From contig CANJXC010000003.1 of NCBI GenBank assembly GCA_947478845.1, forward strand, positions 62,001-126,000: 64,000 nucleotides of DNA, written 5' to 3'. Below the pieces are notes generated by a model, which saw only the letters and a list, made by a program, of their open reading frames with translations, was not told the origin of the DNA and did not search any database. The position numbers and the translations under genes are program-made. This DNA comes from Spirochaetales bacterium. Its GTDB lineage: Bacteria > Spirochaetota > Spirochaetia > JABEVK01. This document shows positions 46,834 to 56,037 of this stretch, in pieces (position 1 is the first letter of the stretch; each line of letters starts with the position of its first letter).

Positions 46834-48702
46834 TCACCCGTTCCCCTGGACTTCCGCCGAGTACAATCTCTGGAGGACATAGTCATGGAGACGCTCGATA
46901 CTCGAGCGCACTGGCTCGTTCTCGGTGTCGACCACAAGATCGGGCGTTAGGGGCACCTCGTAGAGTGAGTCGATGCCCGTCATGTGCTTAATGAGGCCAA
47001 GTCGGGCTTTGCGGTACAGCCCCTTGGGATCGCGGATCTCGCACACCGCCAGCGAGGCCCTAACGTAGACTTCGACAAAGTCACCCTCGAGATATTGCTC
47101 CTTCGCTTCATTCCTTTCGGCCTCAAGCGGAGAAATAAAGGAGCAAAGGACAATGTGTCCCGTCTCGAACAGGAACTTCGCTACGTGTCCAGCTCGCCTT
47201 AGGTTTTCGCGCCGGTCAGCGTCCGTGAAGCCGAGATCGCCGTTAAGTCCGTGACGCAAGTTGTCTCCATCCAGCCGGACGACCGAGATGCCCGACTGGT
47301 GAAGGAGTCTCTCGAGCATGCCGGCCAACGTTGACTTGCCACTCCCCGAAAGCCCGGTCATCCAGACAACCAGAGGCCGGTGTCCGTTACGCTCGATACG
47401 CTCTTCCAATGACACACCGGAGCCATCCCAAAGTGTGTTGGGTGAGTGTTCTTCGGAGCTGGAAGGGGCGAGAAATCGCAGCATCCCGACGGCGACGGTG
47501 GCGAGCGTCAGCTCGTCGACCAGGAGAAAACTTCCTGTTTCCCTATTGACGCGGTACTCATCGTAGAAGATCGGTTCGGCCGTTTGGAGGGTGATCCTGC
47601 CAATCTCGTTGAGCTGAAGTGACCTGACGTCTTCTCGATGGAGAGAGTCGACCGAAATACGGTGGCGGATTCTTTCGATGGAGACTTTAGTCTTGCGAGT
47701 TGTGTGCAGAAGCAGGTAGGAGGCGCCCTTGGTGAGGTTCCTCCTTTCGTCCATCCAACAGACGACTGCGTCGAGGGTCTTGGCAACCATGGGCTGATTG
47801 CCCGGTCTCACGAGCATGTCGCCGCGGCCCAAGTCGATGTCATTCTCCAGCGCCACCACTACCGACTGACCATGGAGCGCCTCGGCTACTTTGCGTCCCG
47901 AATGCGTAAGCCCGCTGACGATCGAACGCCGACGAGAAGGCAGGGCCAAAACCTCATCGCCGACTCGAAGGTGCCCCGAGCAAATGCGCCCGGCGTAACC
48001 GCGGAATTCGGCGTCGGGGCGAAGGGCTAACTGAATGGGAAGCCGAAAGTCGATCTGGTTCCGCTTCGAAGCGACATGGACCGTCTCGAGGTGGCCCAGT
48101 ATCGTCGGGCCCGTGTACCAAGGGCAGTGAGAACTCCTCACGACAATATTGTCACCGTCCAAGGCCGACACCGGCACGATCACAAGTTCGTGCACAGTCA
48201 GCTTCTGACAGAACTCACGGCACTCGTCAGCTATCCGCTGGAAGACCTCCGAAGACCACCGAACAAGATCCATCTTGTTGACAGCAATCACCACGTGACT
48301 GATCCCCAACAGCGTTGCCAAAAAAAGGTGCCTTCGTGTCTGGACCAAGAGGCCCTGGGTTGCATCGATGAGAAGAACTGCTAAGTCGGCGGTTGACGCC
48401 CCCGTGACCATGTTGCGTGTGTACTGCTCGTGGCCTGGGGTGTCGGCGATGATGAATTTTCGGTGGGCTGTCGCGAAGTAACGGTAGGCGACGTCAATGG
48501 TGATTCCCTGCTCGCGCTCGCTCTTAAGGCCATCGGTTACTAATGCGAGGTCGAAGCCGGTTTGCCCGCGGCGCTGATTATAGCTGACCAGCGAGGCGAT
48601 GGTGTCCTCATAAAGGTTGCTGCTGTCGTAGAGCAGCCGTCCGATGAAAGTGCTCTTCCCGTCATCGACGCTACCGGCGGTGATAAAGCGTAGCAGTTCC
48701 AT
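46834..48702 (-). CDS. cysNC: bifunctional sulfate adenylyltransferase subunit 1/APS kinase
   Basis: CysN is the GTPase subunit of ATP sulfurylase; CysC phosphorylates APS to PAPS. The 622-residue fusion has the GTPase P-loop ITAGSVDDGKSTFIGRLLY (residues 10-18 core), IADTPGHEQYTRNMVTGAST and VNKMDLV. At about residue 450 comes the APS kinase P-loop WMTGLSGSGKSTLAGML, then VVRLDGDNLRHGLNGDLGFT. It overlaps cysD by one base. The fusion resembles NodQ. No PAPS or sulfite reductase is near, so PAPS is probably made for sulfation. Confidence 0.95.
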   Translation of the reverse strand: MELLRFITAGSVDDGKSTFIGRLLYDSSNLYEDTIASLVSYNQRRGQTGFDLALVTDGLKSEREQGITIDVAYRYFATAHRKFIIADTPGHEQYTRNMVTGASTADLAVLLIDATQGLLVQTRRHLFLATLLGISHVVIAVNKMDLVRWSSEVFQRIADECREFCQKLTVHELVIVPVSALDGDNIVVRSSHCPWYTGPTILGHLETVHVASKRNQIDFRLPIQLALRPDAEFRGYAGRICSGHLRVGDEVLALPSRRRSIVSGLTHSGRKVAEALHGQSVVVALENDIDLGRGDMLVRPGNQPMVAKTLDAVVCWMDERRNLTKGASYLLLHTTRKTKVSIERIRHRISVDSLHREDVRSLQLNEIGRITLQTAEPIFYDEYRVNRETGSFLLVDELTLATVAVGMLRFLAPSSSEEHSPNTLWDGSGVSLEERIERNGHRPLVVWMTGLSGSGKSTLAGMLERLLHQSGISVVRLDGDNLRHGLNGDLGFTDADRRENLRRAGHVAKFLFETGHIVLCSFISPLEAERNEAKEQYLEGDFVEVYVRASLAVCEIRDPKGLYRKARLGLIKHMTGIDSLYEVPLTPDLVVDTENEPVRSSIERLHDYVLQRLYSAEVQGNG

Positions 48703-49628
48703 CAGAAGTACCCTTCTCGTTTGCGGTCTTCCATGGCGGCCTCGGACTTTCGGTCGTCGGCTCTGGTACCGCGTTCTGTTGTGCTGGTGTGTGTCAGTTC
48801 AGCAATGACCGCGCGACTATCTCGGGCCTGAGATTCGACCGCCCCGGTACACGTGATGTCCCCGATTGTGCGAAACCTCACCGTTTTGCGTTCAAACGAC
48901 CCTCCTTGGCCAAGGGTGACAAAGGGACTCCGGGCAAGGAGCATGCCTTCACGGGTCACCACATCTCGCTCATGGGCGAAGTACAAGGAGGGTAAGGAAA
49001 TCTCCTCGGCAAGAGCATAGTTCCACACGTCGAGCTCTGTCCAGTTGCTGAGGGGAAAAACCCGGAAGTGCTCTCCGGGTCGCTTCAGCCCGTTGAATAA
49101 GTTCCAGAGTTCGGGTCGCTGATTCTTGGGGTCCCACTGACCCGAACGGTTGCGAAACGAAAAGAACCTCTCCTTGGCGCGGGCTTTTTCCTCGTCGCGA
49201 CGAGCGCCACCCAAGAGCGCGTCAAACTTCAGCTCACCTATGGCGTCCAAAAGAGTAACGCTTTGCAACGCGTTGCGACTGGGGTTCGTAGAGGTGTCGT
49301 CAGCAATTCTCCCCGAATCAATCGACTCCTGTACCTTACGCACGAGTAAGGTGGCTGTGAGTTTCTCACACCACTGGTCGCGAAACGCCAGTGTTTCCGT
49401 GAAGTTATGACCTGTGTCGATGTGAAGCAGGGGAAAGGGAATCCCTCCGCGCAGAAAGGCTTTCCGCACAAGCCACGACAGGACTATGGAGTCCTTACCC
49501 CCGGAGAAGAGAAGTCCTAGGCGCTCGGTCTGTGTGTAGGCCTCCCTAATGACGAAAATGGCTTCGTCTTCGAGCTGCGAGAGGTGTTCCTCAGCCAAGA
49601 TTAAACTGCTCCCGGATGCGGCGTTCAA
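48702..49628 (-). CDS. cysD: sulfate adenylyltransferase subunit 2
   Basis: CysD is the catalytic subunit of ATP sulfurylase. The 308-residue product has the PP-loop LGLLFSGGKDSIVLSWL (SGGKDS at residues 42-47), LLHIDTGHNFTETLAFRD, FDALLGGARRDEEKARAKER and FPLSNWTELDVWNYALAEE, all diagnostic for CysD/NodP. The ATG at 49628 overlaps ssuC by 38 bp; a TTG at 49598 is a possible shorter start. It is coupled to cysNC downstream. Confidence 0.95.
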   Translation of the reverse strand: MNAASGSSLILAEEHLSQLEDEAIFVIREAYTQTERLGLLFSGGKDSIVLSWLVRKAFLRGGIPFPLLHIDTGHNFTETLAFRDQWCEKLTATLLVRKVQESIDSGRIADDTSTNPSRNALQSVTLLDAIGELKFDALLGGARRDEEKARAKERFFSFRNRSGQWDPKNQRPELWNLFNGLKRPGEHFRVFPLSNWTELDVWNYALAEEISLPSLYFAHERDVVTREGMLLARSPFVTLGQGGSFERKTVRFRTIGDITCTGAVESQARDSRAVIAELTHTSTTERGTRADDRKSEAAMEDRKREGYF

Positions 49629-50346
49629 GGGGTTGGAACACCCCTCGTTCGAAAATGAGTCCGAAAACGATGATGATTATCATGACGGCGACGACCAAGC
49701 TCATATCGTTAAGCTCTCTTCCTTGACTGAGTCGCTGACCCAGCCCCACTCCATAGTAGAGAAGTTCGCCGGCCATGAGTGAACGCCAAGCAAAAGACCA
49801 TCCGAGCTTCATGCCGGTAATCATCGAAGGAAGTGAGGCCGGCAACAGCACTTGTATTGTCAAGAATAAACTGTTCGCTCCCAGCGTGCGTGCAGAACGA
49901 ATGGAATTCGCTGGCACACTCTGGATGCCGTCACGCGTGGCGATGGCAATGGCCCAGACGGCCCCCATGAAGACGACGAAAATCACGGCCATTTCAGAGA
50001 GTCCGAACCATAGTAGCGCAATGGGGAGCCAAGTGATGCTAGGCAGAGCCTGCAATCCGATCATGAGGACGCCGACAGTGTCTTGGACTAGTCGTGATCG
50101 CCCCCAGATGAGGCCGAGTGGAACTCCCACGAGTAGGGAAATAGCATAGCCCACACCCAAACGCGCAAGACTGGAAACGGTGGCCTCCAGCAGGGTGCCA
50201 TCGGCGATTCCTGCGGTGTATACCTCCAAAACTTCGGCTGGTGATGGGAAAAGGTAGTTCGGCCAAAGTTGCAGGCCTGCCAAGACTTGCCAAAGCGCCA
50301 GAACCACAAAAAGAAAACTGAACTTGGTAGCAAAACGTCGATTCAA
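49591..50346 (-). CDS. SsuC/TauC-type ABC importer permease
   Basis: The 251-residue inner-membrane permease has about six helices and the EAA loop region AIATRDGIQSVPANSIRSAR followed by TLGANSLFLTIQVLLPASLP, typical of the nitrate/sulfonate/taurine importer group. TTG start overlapping the ssuB stop (TTGA). Gene context with cysD and cysNC, and the lack of an SsuD/TauD-type desulfonation enzyme, suggests that the substrate may be sulfate or another sulfur oxyanion; this is inference. Confidence 0.88.
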   Translation of the reverse strand: MNRRFATKFSFLFVVLALWQVLAGLQLWPNYLFPSPAEVLEVYTAGIADGTLLEATVSSLARLGVGYAISLLVGVPLGLIWGRSRLVQDTVGVLMIGLQALPSITWLPIALLWFGLSEMAVIFVVFMGAVWAIAIATRDGIQSVPANSIRSARTLGANSLFLTIQVLLPASLPSMITGMKLGWSFAWRSLMAGELLYYGVGLGQRLSQGRELNDMSLVVAVMIIIIVFGLIFERGVFQPLERRIREQFNLG

Positions 50347-51092
50347 TGGGCTGCCTTTCGCAGTTCGTGAAGCACACCGCGAGCCAGCTCGGCAATCCCC
50401 GGATCCTCAAAGTGCCGAGGTCGTGGCAGATCCACCGGGAAGACTCGTTGAATGCGTCCTGGCCGGGGCCTTAAAACCGCCACCCGGTCTCCCAAAATAA
50501 GCGCCTCTCGCACATTGTGGGTAACAAAGACGATGGTCGCCTTCGTCGCGAGCCAGATACGCTGCAGTTCTTCATGCAGAAGGTCGCGGGTCATGGCATC
50601 GAGGGAGGCAAATGGCTCATCCATCAACAGGATCTCGGGCTTCAGGCAAAGAGCGCGGGCGAGAGCGACCCGCTGCCGCATACCACCCGATAGCTGATAA
50701 ACTTTTGCTCGCCGAAAATCATGAAGCCCAACGAGTTCAAGATATTCGGCGGCGACTCGGCGTCGTTGAGGCTTGGGCATTTGTTGGGCTGCCAGGCCAA
50801 AAGCGACGTTGTCTTCCACCGAAAGCCAGGGGAACAGGGTGGCGTCTTGGAAAAGCAATACGGCTCGGGCAGCCGGCTGGCCCGGGCTTCGCCCATTGAC
50901 GATGACGGTTCCCGAACTGGGACTCTCGAAGCCTGCGAGTAGATTGAGCAATGTAGACTTTCCACACCCCGACGGCCCGAGCAGGCAGACAAACTCGGCC
51001 CGCTGCACTTCCAATTCGATGTGTTCGAGCACCTGAACGGATGCCCCTCGCGACGAAAAGGCCTTGGAAACGTTCTGCAGGTGAATAGACAT
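50343..51092 (-). CDS. SsuB/TauB-type ABC importer ATPase
   Basis: The 249-residue ATPase has Walker A CLLGPSGCGKSTLLNLLAG (residues about 39-47), Q-loop VLLFQDATLFPWLSVEDNVA, signature QLSGGMRQRVALARAL, Walker B EILLMDEPFASLDAMTRDLL and the H-loop VFVTHNVREAL. The FPWL sequence after the Q-loop is characteristic of the SsuB/TauB/NrtD family. It lies 2 bp after the binding-protein gene and overlaps the permease gene. Confidence 0.93.
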   Translation of the reverse strand: MSIHLQNVSKAFSSRGASVQVLEHIELEVQRAEFVCLLGPSGCGKSTLLNLLAGFESPSSGTVIVNGRSPGQPAARAVLLFQDATLFPWLSVEDNVAFGLAAQQMPKPQRRRVAAEYLELVGLHDFRRAKVYQLSGGMRQRVALARALCLKPEILLMDEPFASLDAMTRDLLHEELQRIWLATKATIVFVTHNVREALILGDRVAVLRPRPGRIQRVFPVDLPRPRHFEDPGIAELARGVLHELRKAAH

Positions 51093-51094
51093 CG

Positions 51095-52060
51095 TCAGAA
51101 AGATCCCTTAGAGAATAGGCCGCTAAGGTCAGTGTTGCCACGAAGAAATAGCAGAGCCTTCGCGTTGTCCGCGAGCTTCTGGAACTTGATTGGTTCAAGA
51201 TCACTGGTGACTTCAAAGCGCTTCCAAGCCTCAGACAGAACGTTCTGACCCAAGGGCCGACCAGTGATCGAAGCCAGCGCAGAATTGACCGCGCCTTGTG
51301 CCTGCTCGGGATAGGCGCCGATCCATTCTGTCAACAGGCGGTGGCTCGAGACAAAACTTGCTACGGCCTGTGGGTGGGCAGTGGCGAAGGCTGTTGCTAC
51401 TACTACTACGGTAGTCGGGAACCGGGAATTGGACCAAAGGTCTCTCTCGTCGACAACACGAGTCCCGCCACCCTCGAGAACGAGCCGCGTTGCCCAAGGC
51501 TCCGGTACCCACGCTCCCGCCAGGTCACCCCGTTGGAAGGCAGGCAGAATCAGTGAGTTTTCGGTGGGAAGAACTGTGGCCTTGAGTTCGTGCACCCTCA
51601 AGTACGTTCTCAGGGCCACGTCTTGAGTGTTCCCGAGTTGGGGAGAGGCGATTCTGCCACCGACCATCGACCCGGGAAACCCTGGAGCCAAGTTTCTCTG
51701 CACCACCAGAGACGCGCCTCCCTCGGTGGCACCGGCAACTATCGTAAACGCTTTACCTTTACTTTTGAGAAAGCCATTGATCGCGGGGCTTGGTCCAAGA
51801 TAGGCAACATCGATTTTACCTGCAAAGAGTGCCTCGACTATGGAAGGGCCGGCGTTGAACACCACAGTGACAAGCTTCGTACCGGCACCGAGCGCCGCGG
51901 CAAAGTCTCCTCGTGCGACGCCTATCAACGCTTGGGTGTGGGTGAGGTTGGCCATATAGCCAAGACGAAAGTCAGTGGGAAAAATCTGGGCTGTCAATAG
52001 AGGTGACCCGCAAAAGGTTAACACTAAGACCGCGAATAGGGTGCAAGTGCGGACTTTCAT
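51095..52060 (-). CDS. SsuA/TauA-type periplasmic binding protein
   Basis: The 321-residue product has a signal peptide (MKVRTCTLFAVLVLTFCGSP, cleavage near LTAQ). It has the two-lobe binding fold of the NMT1/SsuA family: FRLGYMANLTHTQALIGVAR, FNAGPSIVEALFAGKIDVAY, YLGPSPAING and GAWVPEPWATRLVLEGGG. The YLGPSPAING loop is the usual anion-contact region. Its ATG overlaps the sulfotransferase stop (ATGA), so the importer is coupled to that gene, which supports delivery of sulfur for sulfation. Confidence 0.9.
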   Translation of the reverse strand: MKVRTCTLFAVLVLTFCGSPLLTAQIFPTDFRLGYMANLTHTQALIGVARGDFAAALGAGTKLVTVVFNAGPSIVEALFAGKIDVAYLGPSPAINGFLKSKGKAFTIVAGATEGGASLVVQRNLAPGFPGSMVGGRIASPQLGNTQDVALRTYLRVHELKATVLPTENSLILPAFQRGDLAGAWVPEPWATRLVLEGGGTRVVDERDLWSNSRFPTTVVVVATAFATAHPQAVASFVSSHRLLTEWIGAYPEQAQGAVNSALASITGRPLGQNVLSEAWKRFEVTSDLEPIKFQKLADNAKALLFLRGNTDLSGLFSKGSF

Positions 52061-53283
52061 CTAGTAACAACAAGTTGGCGCAAAGCCCGAAGGGGAGCGG
52101 TGAGACGCCACGAGGCGCTGAGCTGGAATTTCTGAAGTCGTCCTTCTTGGACTGCCAACTCGTTTCTCGAAGCCGAGACTTCTAACCGTTCTCGTTCTAG
52201 TTCGGCCTTCAATTTTCTAAGCTCGCCACTGTAGATCGCGAGTTCAGCTTGCCGTCGGAGCAACAGTTCGCGCAAGCGGGGTGGTTCGCGCTCTTGGCCA
52301 AGGACTCGTATGGGCTGGTGAGCGAGCCGAAGGGCAGAATCGACCGACTCCGCCGTATAGCCATGGTCTCGAAACAGTTCGCCGACTGCTTGCTCGGAGC
52401 TGAAAAACCGCTGCCGTTCTTGGGGAGTGAACTCGGCAACGGGGCTGCGACAGTCGGCAAAATCGAGACCCTCCAAGCCCAAAGAGGCCAGCTCAACGGA
52501 CTTTTGGGTTCGGTACTCCCGCGACGCGCTGAGTTCATCGATCGAAATCTCGGCACTACAAAGTGGTCTCGCTTCGAGCACGGCGTGCAACCAAAGCGCG
52601 AAGAAAAGACGGTAACTCTGCTCGGGGTTCAGGCAGTAAGCATCAAAGTGCTGAAGTTCTCGTTCGAGGTCGGTATCGTGAAACTCGGCTATTCCCAACT
52701 TGGAACGTAGTTCCACGAAGATCGCAGGAGCACTGGCGGCATTGAGGATGAGCAGATTGGCCCGATCGAAGTAGCCATCAACCCGGTAGGACCACCATTG
52801 GTCGTGAGGATTACGCCATAGGAAGAGGTGAGTACCTCCGAAGTTTCTCTGTAACCAAGCTACCCGCCCGGCTGATCGGCATTCCTGAAAGACCGCACGG
52901 CCTTTGGCGCCCGACGCGAGTAGGCGAAAGTAGGCAAGGAAGTTGGGGCTAAGCGACTCGGGGCCCAGAAAGTACTGGTCGTAACAGATCGACTTATCAA
53001 AAACCTCGTCGATCTGACTCGCCAAGTGGTGAAACTCGTAGAAGTAGGGCTTCTGGAGGTGGGGGTGGCGAAGGTACGCGCTCATCTGGTGGTCGATGGC
53101 AAGCAGTTGGTCAGGTTTGCCCTTGCTGTTCAGGAGATGCTAATTGAGAGGCTCTTGGTAAGCCCAATAGCGGTTGCTAGAATTGCGGAATACTTCGAAG
53201 AGGTAGGTGCTACCGGCGCGGAAGAGCGAGTGAAGGAAGATGCAGCCGACAGGGTTATTCGATGTCGAAGGTGTGGTCGTCAC
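52057..53283 (-). pseudogene. sulfotransferase interrupted by in-frame TAG
   Basis: A GTG at 53283 with AGGATC upstream starts an N-terminal part containing CIFLHSLFRAGSTYLFEVFR, the PAPS 5'-phosphosulfate-binding loop of sulfotransferases. After AYQEPLN the frame meets TAG at 53142-53140, then continues in the same frame as HLLNSKGKPDQLLAIDHQMS and on for a further 340 residues to 52057, including a second PAPS-site region (LFLWRNPHDQWWSY, cf. RDPR) and a C-terminal coiled coil. A single G-to-T change of a Glu codon would explain the stop. Without suppression the enzyme is split. It heads the ssu-cys operon. Confidence 0.8.
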
Positions 53284-53290
53284 GGTGATC

Positions 53291-53772
53291 CTACAGAAAA
53301 TCGCAGCGAACGGTCCGCTCGATTCTTTCGGCCAACGAGAACGGGAGGCGAAAGGTGGGGAACATCGGCTGCGCGGTGGTAACCCGAGAAACGAAGTTGG
53401 CAAACAGGGTTGCGGTGTTAGAAGTCGCGCCCCCCAGCAAGTCCATGGGTGACGGGCCTGACTTGCAAAGGTGCTGGGGGCTTCTGTCGATATTGCGGAC
53501 CAAGGCCATCAACTCACCCCCTTAAGGGTGGTTTTGCAGGTACTCCGTGATGGATTCGAGGTCCTCGCCTCGAAGTTGATGTCTGGATTTAGCACAAGAT
53601 GAAAGTTGCAGCCTTGGGTTTCGGTGTCGTGAACGGACAAATTGCGCGCTCTCTCGTGACCGAGGTTCTTGCCAGATAGCCTGTAATTGACTCTTGAGTC
53701 CTTGTTCAGATCGATGAACAGAGAATGTCTATTTCCCATAGATTTAGTAAGGTATTTGCTTTCGAGTCTCAC
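53291..53772 (-). pseudogene. WbbL-like GT2 glycosyltransferase remnant
   Basis: Three consecutive pieces of one family 2 glycosyltransferase are readable on the minus strand. Piece one contains VNYRLSGKNLGHERARNLSV and CNFHLVLNPDINFE, close to rhamnosyltransferases of the WbbL type. A one-base deletion near 53569 shifts the frame, and piece two continues GEDLESITEYLQNHP then TAA. Piece three, same frame, has MALVRNIDRSPQHLCKSGPS and PMDLLGG. The N-terminal catalytic start is missing. It lies between the IS remnant and the broken sulfotransferase. Confidence 0.75.
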
Positions 53773-53866
53773 GTCAACACAAAGCTAGCGACTATTTTCA
53801 GGTAATTCCTTCGGCCTTTGATCAGGCTGTGGCTTCCTGGGACCGGACGTTCTGGAAGCGGGCCTC

Positions 53867-54262
53867 TTAGATTTTAGTCGGGGTGGCGTCGTGCAGCGAC
53901 TGGTGGTAGCGCACATTGTGGAACCGGAAGTATCGGTGAAGCTCGGTTTTTAGTTCGGCCATGGACTGGCCTCCTTGGTCCGTGCTAATTATCGCCGGAA
54001 AGCCCCAGCGGGCGATGGCTTCTGCAAGGGCAGCTAAGCAGAAACTGGCGTCCAGCGTGTTGAAGAGTTTCCACGACAGCACCTCGCGGCTAAACAGATC
54101 CAGAATCGCGACCAGATCGCCTTTAATACCGCCCTGCGCATGATCCGGCGAATCTGTTTGGAGGGTATCACTGAACCTGTGTTTGTGGCGCAGTTCCAAG
54201 GCCAATTTGCGGCAGCCGTAGAGCGGGAACTTGTTTAGAACATCAACGACTAGTTGAAGGAC
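53867..54262 (-). mobile_element. IS3-family transposase remnant
   Basis: The minus strand reads VDVLNKFPLYGCRKLALELR (helix-turn-helix linker of IS3 OrfB), then VAILDLFSREVLSWKLFNTL, GFPAIISTDQGGQ and finally LHRYFRFHNVRYHQSLHDAT. The first Asp of the DDE triad (normally in a DITY segment) and the whole stretch between the second Asp and the C-terminus, including the Glu, are deleted. No OrfA and no terminal inverted repeats were identified. It is a dead rve-domain transposase at the boundary between the rfb genes and the sulfation module. Confidence 0.85.
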
Positions 54263-54424
54263 CTAAAGCTCGCAGTTAACGTCCTTCTGCCGCATTGTCA
54301 ATAAGCGGCTTCGTCCACTGATTGATCAAGCAACCTTCAAGCCGTGCGGTACCTTGCGATGCGCATTTTACGACAGATACCGCGAAGTCAGTGTTCACGA
54401 AAATACTTTCCGAATGGAAACAGC
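54263..54424. other. intergenic DNA between IS remnant and rfbB
   Basis: About 160 bp with no convincing gene on either strand. Probably debris of the insertion event and the rfbB 3' flank. I see no terminator hairpin with a T-run. Confidence 0.4.
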
Positions 54425-55492
54425 TCAGCGGCGAGCGTAGTTGGCGTCGACCCACTTTCGGTAGTCGCCACTGGTCACCTGGGCCACCCAAGCTTGGTTG
54501 TCGAGGTACCACTGGACGGTCTTCTCAATTCCTTGCTCAAAAGTCACCGATGGCGCCCAACCGAGTTCGGTTTTGAGCTTGTGGCAGTTGATCGCGTAGC
54601 GCCGATCATGGCCGGGGCGGTCTTTCACGTAGGTGATCAGGTTGCGAAGGTCAGCCAAGTTGCGGCCGGCAAGGCGGGCAACGGTTTCAATGAGTACCTC
54701 GAGCAGTTGGATGTTTTGCCACTCGTTTTCGCCGCCGACGTTGTAGGTTTCGCCGATCGAACCCTTGGTCACGATGGCCCAGATGGCGTTCGCATGGTCT
54801 TCGACGTAGAGCCAGTCGCGCACATTCTTTCCGTCGCCGTAAACAGGGAGCGTCTTGCCGGTCAGCAGGTTATTTATCATGAGGGGAATGAGCTTCTCGG
54901 GAAAGTGATAGGGGCCATAGTTGTTCGAGCAGTTGCTCATGGTGATGGGCAGGCCGTAGGTGTGGTGCCAGGCCTGCACGAGGTGATCGCTAGAGGCCTT
55001 GCTGGCGCTGTAGGGACTACGGGGGTCGTAGGCGGTGGTCTCGAGGAACTTGCCCGTGTCGCCCAGGCTTCCATACACCTCGTCGGTGCTCACGTGATGA
55101 AACAGCACGTCTTTGCGGTCACCCCAAAGTTCGCGGGCAGCTTGGAGCAAAGTAAATGTGCCCAGAATGTTTGTCCGAATGAAATCTCCGGGGCCGTGGA
55201 TGGACCGGTCCACGTGGCTTTCAGCGGCAAAATGGATTATGGCATCGACCTCATGGTCGCGTAGGGCTGCCGCCACTTGGGTGGACTCGGCAATGTCACC
55301 ACGGACAAAGTGGTAGCGCTCCCCATATGCCGATGCGATGTCGGCCAGGCTGTGGGGATTGCCGGCGTAGGTCAGTTTGTCGAAGTTAACCATCCGGCCA
55401 GCAAACGAAGTCTTGGTGAACACGTACCGGATGAAGTTGCTGCCGATGAAGCCGGCGCCGCCGGTCACGAGGATGTTGTGAAAGGTTCTCAT
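54425..55492 (-). CDS. rfbB: dTDP-glucose 4,6-dehydratase
   Basis: RfbB makes dTDP-4-keto-6-deoxyglucose. The 355-residue short-chain dehydrogenase has [53 protein letters not shown], the catalytic [12 protein letters not shown] and [19 protein letters not shown], all diagnostic. The ATG overlaps the rfbC stop. It is the last intact gene of the upstream rfb operon before the IS3 remnant. Confidence 0.97.
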   Translation of the reverse strand: MRTFHNILVTGGAGFIGSNFIRYVFTKTSFAGRMVNFDKLTYAGNPHSLADIASAYGERYHFVRGDIAESTQVAAALRDHEVDAIIHFAAESHVDRSIHGPGDFIRTNILGTFTLLQAARELWGDRKDVLFHHVSTDEVYGSLGDTGKFLETTAYDPRSPYSASKASSDHLVQAWHHTYGLPITMSNCSNNYGPYHFPEKLIPLMINNLLTGKTLPVYGDGKNVRDWLYVEDHANAIWAIVTKGSIGETYNVGGENEWQNIQLLEVLIETVARLAGRNLADLRNLITYVKDRPGHDRRYAINCHKLKTELGWAPSVTFEQGIEKTVQWYLDNQAWVAQVTSGDYRKWVDANYARR

Positions 55493-56028
55493 GGTTTATC
55501 CTTCAGAAAGGGCAATTGCTGATCTTTGTCGCTGACTTGCACGTCAGTGATGGGCCAGCGAATGGCCAGCTCGGGGTCATCCCAGCGAAGTCCGCCCTCG
55601 CTGGCTTTGTTGTATTCTGCCGTGCATTTATAGACGAACTCGGCATGGTCACTCAAGGTGACGAAGCCATGGCCGAAGCCTTCGGGCAAGTAGAGCTGGG
55701 TGCGGTTGTCTTCGCTGAGCTCCAGAGCAAACCACTGGCCAAAGGTGGGGCTTTGGGGCCGCAGGTCGACGGCGACGTCCCAAACTCGACCTCGCACCAC
55801 CCGGACAAGTTTACCTTGGGCAAACGGAGGGCTCTGGAAGTGGAGGCCTCTGAGGACTCCAGCAACGCTGACACTGTGGTTGTCTTGCACAAAGTTGCTC
55901 GGCACGCCGTTGGCGGCGTATTCGCTAGCTTTGAAGGTTTCAAAGAAGCTACCGCGTCCGTCCGGGAACACCCTAGGCTGTATGAGGACCAAGCCCTCAA
56001 GTGGACCTTGGCGAAACTCAGCTGGCAT
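55489..56028 (-). CDS. rfbC: dTDP-4-dehydrorhamnose 3,5-epimerase
   Basis: RfbC epimerises C3 and C5 of the keto sugar. The 179-residue cupin has the catalytic His in [20 protein letters not shown], plus [20 protein letters not shown] and [20 protein letters not shown]. Length is typical. It follows rfbA by 9 bp and overlaps rfbB by 4 bp. Confidence 0.97.
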   Translation of the reverse strand: MPAEFRQGPLEGLVLIQPRVFPDGRGSFFETFKASEYAANGVPSNFVQDNHSVSVAGVLRGLHFQSPPFAQGKLVRVVRGRVWDVAVDLRPQSPTFGQWFALELSEDNRTQLYLPEGFGHGFVTLSDHAEFVYKCTAEYNKASEGGLRWDDPELAIRWPITDVQVSDKDQQLPFLKDKP

Positions 56029-56037
56029 GCGCCTCCC

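Noticed and set aside
53140-53142. Pyrrolysine or programmed read-through at the TAG
   Set aside because: Sulfotransferases are not known to use pyrrolysine, no pyl genes are in the window, and a simple Glu-to-amber change is the more economical explanation.
53509-53772. Stand-alone 87-residue gene with its stop overlapping a downstream ATG
   Set aside because: The overlap looks like coupling, but the peptide is a recognisable middle piece of a GT2 enzyme whose remainder continues in another frame; it is a pseudogene fragment.
54276-54512. Minus-strand frame across the rfbB 3' end
   Set aside because: It overlaps the rfbB coding sequence in another frame and has no family features.
54344-55264. 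306-codon plus-strand frame opposite rfbB
   Set aside because: It is antisense to a confidently identified gene; GC-rich codon bias creates long shadow frames throughout this window.
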